The notes beneath the pieces were generated by a model. That model did not search any database. It was not told the origin of the DNA and saw only the letters and a program-made list of their open reading frames with translations. Source: an uncultured Caryophanales bacterium (GTDB taxonomy: Bacteria; Bacillota_I; Bacilli_A; RFN20; CAG-826). From it: a DNA stretch of 7,885 bases. The position numbers and the translations under genes are program-made. This document shows positions 6,404 to 7,885 of the stretch, piece by piece (the first letter of the stretch is position 1; each line of letters opens with the position of its first letter). The DNA is taken from the NCBI GenBank assembly GCA_946410525.1, contig CAMKAQ010000032.1:1-7885 (forward strand), given 5' to 3'.

Positions 6404-6417
6404 TAACACTAGTGTTA
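6404..6417. promoter_or_regulatory. Perfect 14-bp palindrome TAACACTAGTGTTA
   Basis: The sequence equals its own reverse complement over all 14 bases and sits in the noncoding region about 70-80 bp upstream of the proposed amtB promoter. No T tract follows, so it is not a terminator. A site for a dimeric regulator is possible; the half-site differs from the TGTAAA dyads nearby. Confidence 0.35.
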
Positions 6418-6472
6418 ACTATATCTTTGTAAAGGTTTTAGAAGTGTCTCAAAAAGAAAATATTGTGTTTTA

Positions 6473-6490
6473 TGTAAAATACTATTGACA
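6473..6490 (+). promoter_or_regulatory. Third 18-bp dyad, overlapping the amtB -35 box
   Basis: TGTAAAATACTATTGACA again fits TGTAAA-N6-TTTACA with one mismatch, and its right arm is exactly the -35 hexamer TTGACA (6485-6490). A protein bound here would compete with RNA polymerase. The upstream pair at 6303-6341 would then allow co-operative binding or looping, an arrangement often seen in repressed nitrogen genes. The binding protein is not identified. Confidence 0.45.
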
Positions 6491-6512
6491 CGAAATCTAG
6501 GCTAAATATAAA
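6485..6512 (+). promoter_or_regulatory. Sigma-A-like promoter for amtB
   Basis: TTGACA (6485-6490) is a perfect -35 and TATAAA (6507-6512) a five-of-six -10, separated by 16 bp. The start site should be near 6519, giving a leader of about 45 bases. The match argues against a sigma-54 promoter. Confidence 0.7.
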
Positions 6513-6524
6513 CTATGCAGCATG

Positions 6525-6558
6525 TGGGACGCCAAAAGTCCCCAAAGTCTATGGGAGA
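6525..6558 (+). promoter_or_regulatory. amtB leader with alternative hairpins around the ribosome binding site
   Basis: GGGAC (6526-6530) can pair with GTCCC (6538-6542). The CCCA at 6541-6544 can instead pair with TGGG at 6552-6555, which includes part of the ribosome binding site GGGAGA (6553-6558, 6 bases before the ATG). The two helices share C6541 and C6542 and exclude each other, so a small translational switch is conceivable. The second helix is only 4 bp, so this may be chance. Confidence 0.25.
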
Positions 6559-6564
6559 AAAGAT

Positions 6565-7885
6565 ATGACTATAGAATTTTGGTATTTAATCGGTGCGGCT
6601 CTCGTCTTCTTCATGCAAGCGGGATTCGCCATGGTGGAAACCGGCTTCACCAGAGCTAAGAACGCCGGAAACATCATCATGAAAAACTTGATGGACTTCT
6701 GTATCGGTACAGCGGTCTTCATGATTCTAGGTTTTGGACTCATGATGGGCGAGGATGCTCTCTTCGGTTTGATTGGCATCCCAAACATGGATTTGTTTGC
6801 GAACTTCGCCAAATTCATTGAAGCTCCGGCAGAAGGATTCACCGGTGCTTCCACATTCGTCTTCAATTTGGTCTTCTGCGCCACCGCGGCCACAATCGTC
6901 TCTGGCTCCATGGCAGAAAGAACCAAATTCTCCTCTTATTGCATTTATTCCGCTGTCATTTCCTTGATCGTTTACCCAATCGAAGCCCACTGGATCTGGG
7001 GCGGAGGCTGGTTAGCTGGCCTTGGCTTCCATGATTACGCTGGTTCCACTGCCATTCACATGGTTGGTGGTATCTCCGCTTTGATTGGCGCCATCATGCT
7101 TGGACCTCGTATTGGCAAATACGTCACCGATAAAGATGGCAAAGTCGTTAAAATCAACGCTATCCCAGGTCACTCCATCCCTCTTGGTGCTCTTGGCGCG
7201 TTCATCTTATGGTTCGGTTGGTATGGCTTCAACGGCGCTGCCGCAACAACCACTTCCGAATTAGCGACCATCTTCCTTAACACCACAATCGCTCCAGCTA
7301 TCGCCACCGTCACCACGATGCTCTTCACCTGGATCAAAAACGGCAAACCTGATGTCTCTATGTGCATCAACGCTTGCTTAGCTGGTTTGGTCGGCATCAC
7401 TGCTGGATGTGACGCTCTCGACGCTATTGGCGCTACCGTCGTCGGTATTGTCTCCGGCTTCCTCGTAGTCGTCGTTGTCGAAGTCCTCGATCTCAAACTC
7501 CATATCGATGACCCTGTCGGCGCTGTCGGCGTCCACATGGCTAACGGTATCTGGGGAACCCTTGCTGTTGGCTTACTCGCCAACCCTGCTGCCCCAGCTG
7601 GTTTGAAAGGCTTATTCTACACTGGTGATTGGACCCTCTTCGGTGTTCAAACATTAGGTTTCATCGCCGTTGCCGCTTACACAACCCTCTTCATGGGCCT
7701 CTGCTTCTTCATCATGAAAAAGACCGTTGGCTTACGTGTCAGCAAAGAAGAAGAACTCAAAGGTCTTGATAGCACTGAGCATGGTCTTCCATCTGCTTAC
7801 GCAGACTTTGCCCCATCAACCGTCGCCTATGCCAACCTTAAAGCTTTCTTTAAAGACGATAAAAACTTTTCTTTCGTGCTTGGCC
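6565..7885 (+). CDS. amtB: Ammonium channel AmtB/NrgA, 3' end outside the window
   Basis: 440 codons are visible with no stop. The start at 6565 has GGGAGA 6 bases upstream, and the protein begins directly in transmembrane helix 1 (FWYLIGAALVFFMQAGFAMV) with no separate signal peptide. Diagnostic parts follow in order: ETGFTRAKNAGNIIMKN; SGSMAERTKF; D157; the first pore histidine H165 in STAIHM; FNGAAA; DDPVGAVGVHM with the second pore histidine H324; and the C-terminal GLDSTEHG...SAY ending at Y412. AmtB forms trimers in the cytoplasmic membrane and admits ammonium when nitrogen is scarce; a PII protein (GlnK) normally plugs it. F222-N223 match E. coli F215-N216, but Ala226 stands where E. 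coli has Ser219 of the outer binding site. At least 28 residues continue past the usual end. No glnK gene is visible, but downstream sequence is missing. Confidence 0.95.
   Translation, partial: MTIEFWYLIGAALVFFMQAGFAMVETGFTRAKNAGNIIMKNLMDFCIGTAVFMILGFGLMMGEDALFGLIGIPNMDLFANFAKFIEAPAEGFTGASTFVFNLVFCATAATIVSGSMAERTKFSSYCIYSAVISLIVYPIEAHWIWGGGWLAGLGFHDYAGSTAIHMVGGISALIGAIMLGPRIGKYVTDKDGKVVKINAIPGHSIPLGALGAFILWFGWYGFNGAAATTTSELATIFLNTTIAPAIATVTTMLFTWIKNGKPDVSMCINACLAGLVGITAGCDALDAIGATVVGIVSGFLVVVVVEVLDLKLHIDDPVGAVGVHMANGIWGTLAVGLLANPAAPAGLKGLFYTGDWTLFGVQTLGFIAVAAYTTLFMGLCFFIMKKTVGLRVSKEEELKGLDSTEHGLPSAYADFAPSTVAYANLKAFFKDDKNFSFVLG

Larger units (their letters stand above)
6301..6484. other. AT-rich noncoding control region upstream of amtB
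   Basis: No credible gene lies between the lipoprotein-unit terminator and the amtB promoter. Apart from the dyads and palindrome listed separately, isolated half-sites TTTACA (6387-6392) and TGTAAA (6428-6433) occur. The base composition is clearly more AT-rich than the surrounding genes, as expected for a regulatory stretch. Confidence 0.6.

Noticed and set aside
6515..6568. A 17-codon upstream ORF whose TGA overlaps the amtB ATG
   Set aside because: Its ATG lies at or before the predicted transcription start near 6519 and has no ribosome binding site, so it is probably not in the mRNA.
6522..6650. Second ATG frame in the amtB leader running into the amtB gene
   Set aside because: It is out of frame with a very well conserved gene and has no ribosome binding site; treated as a shadow.
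6549..7583. Several minus-strand frames across amtB
   Set aside because: They are low-complexity, Ala/Pro/Thr-rich antisense readings of the AmtB sequence, which is unambiguous on the + strand.

Overview
The window looks like chromosomal DNA of an uncultured, probably gut-associated, low-to-moderate-GC Firmicute (Bacillota; perhaps one of the Erysipelotrichia/RF39-like Bacilli). This is inferred from AGGAGG-type ribosome binding sites, short hairpin/poly-T terminators, type II lipoprotein signals and an ammonium channel of clostridial character. Three genes end in TGA while TGG encodes Trp, so the standard bacterial code (11) applies rather than the Mycoplasma code. All recognisable genes lie on the + strand. 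I saw no tRNA, rRNA, CRISPR array or insertion sequence.

Layout. (1) 2-1117: 3' part of a serpin-family gene, closed by a terminator at 1127-1153. (2) 1183-4862: an apparent five-gene operon. It starts with a LuxE-type acyl-protein synthetase and a LuxC-type acyl-CoA reductase that overlap by ATGA, and continues with three small two-helix membrane proteins that look like a tandem family. The first and third share a C-terminal domain of about 80 residues, about 60% identical by hand alignment; the middle one lacks it. A terminator at 4864-4887 ends the unit. (3) 4944-6136: two putative lipoprotein genes overlapping by ATGA, then a possible 35-codon ORF and a strong terminator at 6271-6300. (4) 6301-6564: an AT-rich control region. 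It holds a sigma-A-like promoter, three copies of an 18-bp dyad TGTAAA-N6-TTTACA (each with one mismatch), a perfect 14-bp palindrome and a possible leader hairpin switch. (5) 6565-7885: an AmtB/NrgA ammonium channel that is open at the window edge.

How the genes may work together. LuxE and LuxC form the core of the bacterial fatty-acid reductase: acid plus ATP gives acyl-AMP, then acyl-enzyme, then reduction by NADPH to an aldehyde. Both likely acyl-carrying cysteines are present (LuxE C360, LuxC C255), so the pair looks catalytically competent. No luciferase (luxAB) or acyl transferase (luxD) gene is in the window. The most interesting candidate here is therefore a non-luminescent aldehyde-forming unit tied to a small family of membrane proteins of unknown function. 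The amtB upstream region looks like an array for a regulator with a site resembling, but one base longer than, the GlnR/TnrA box.
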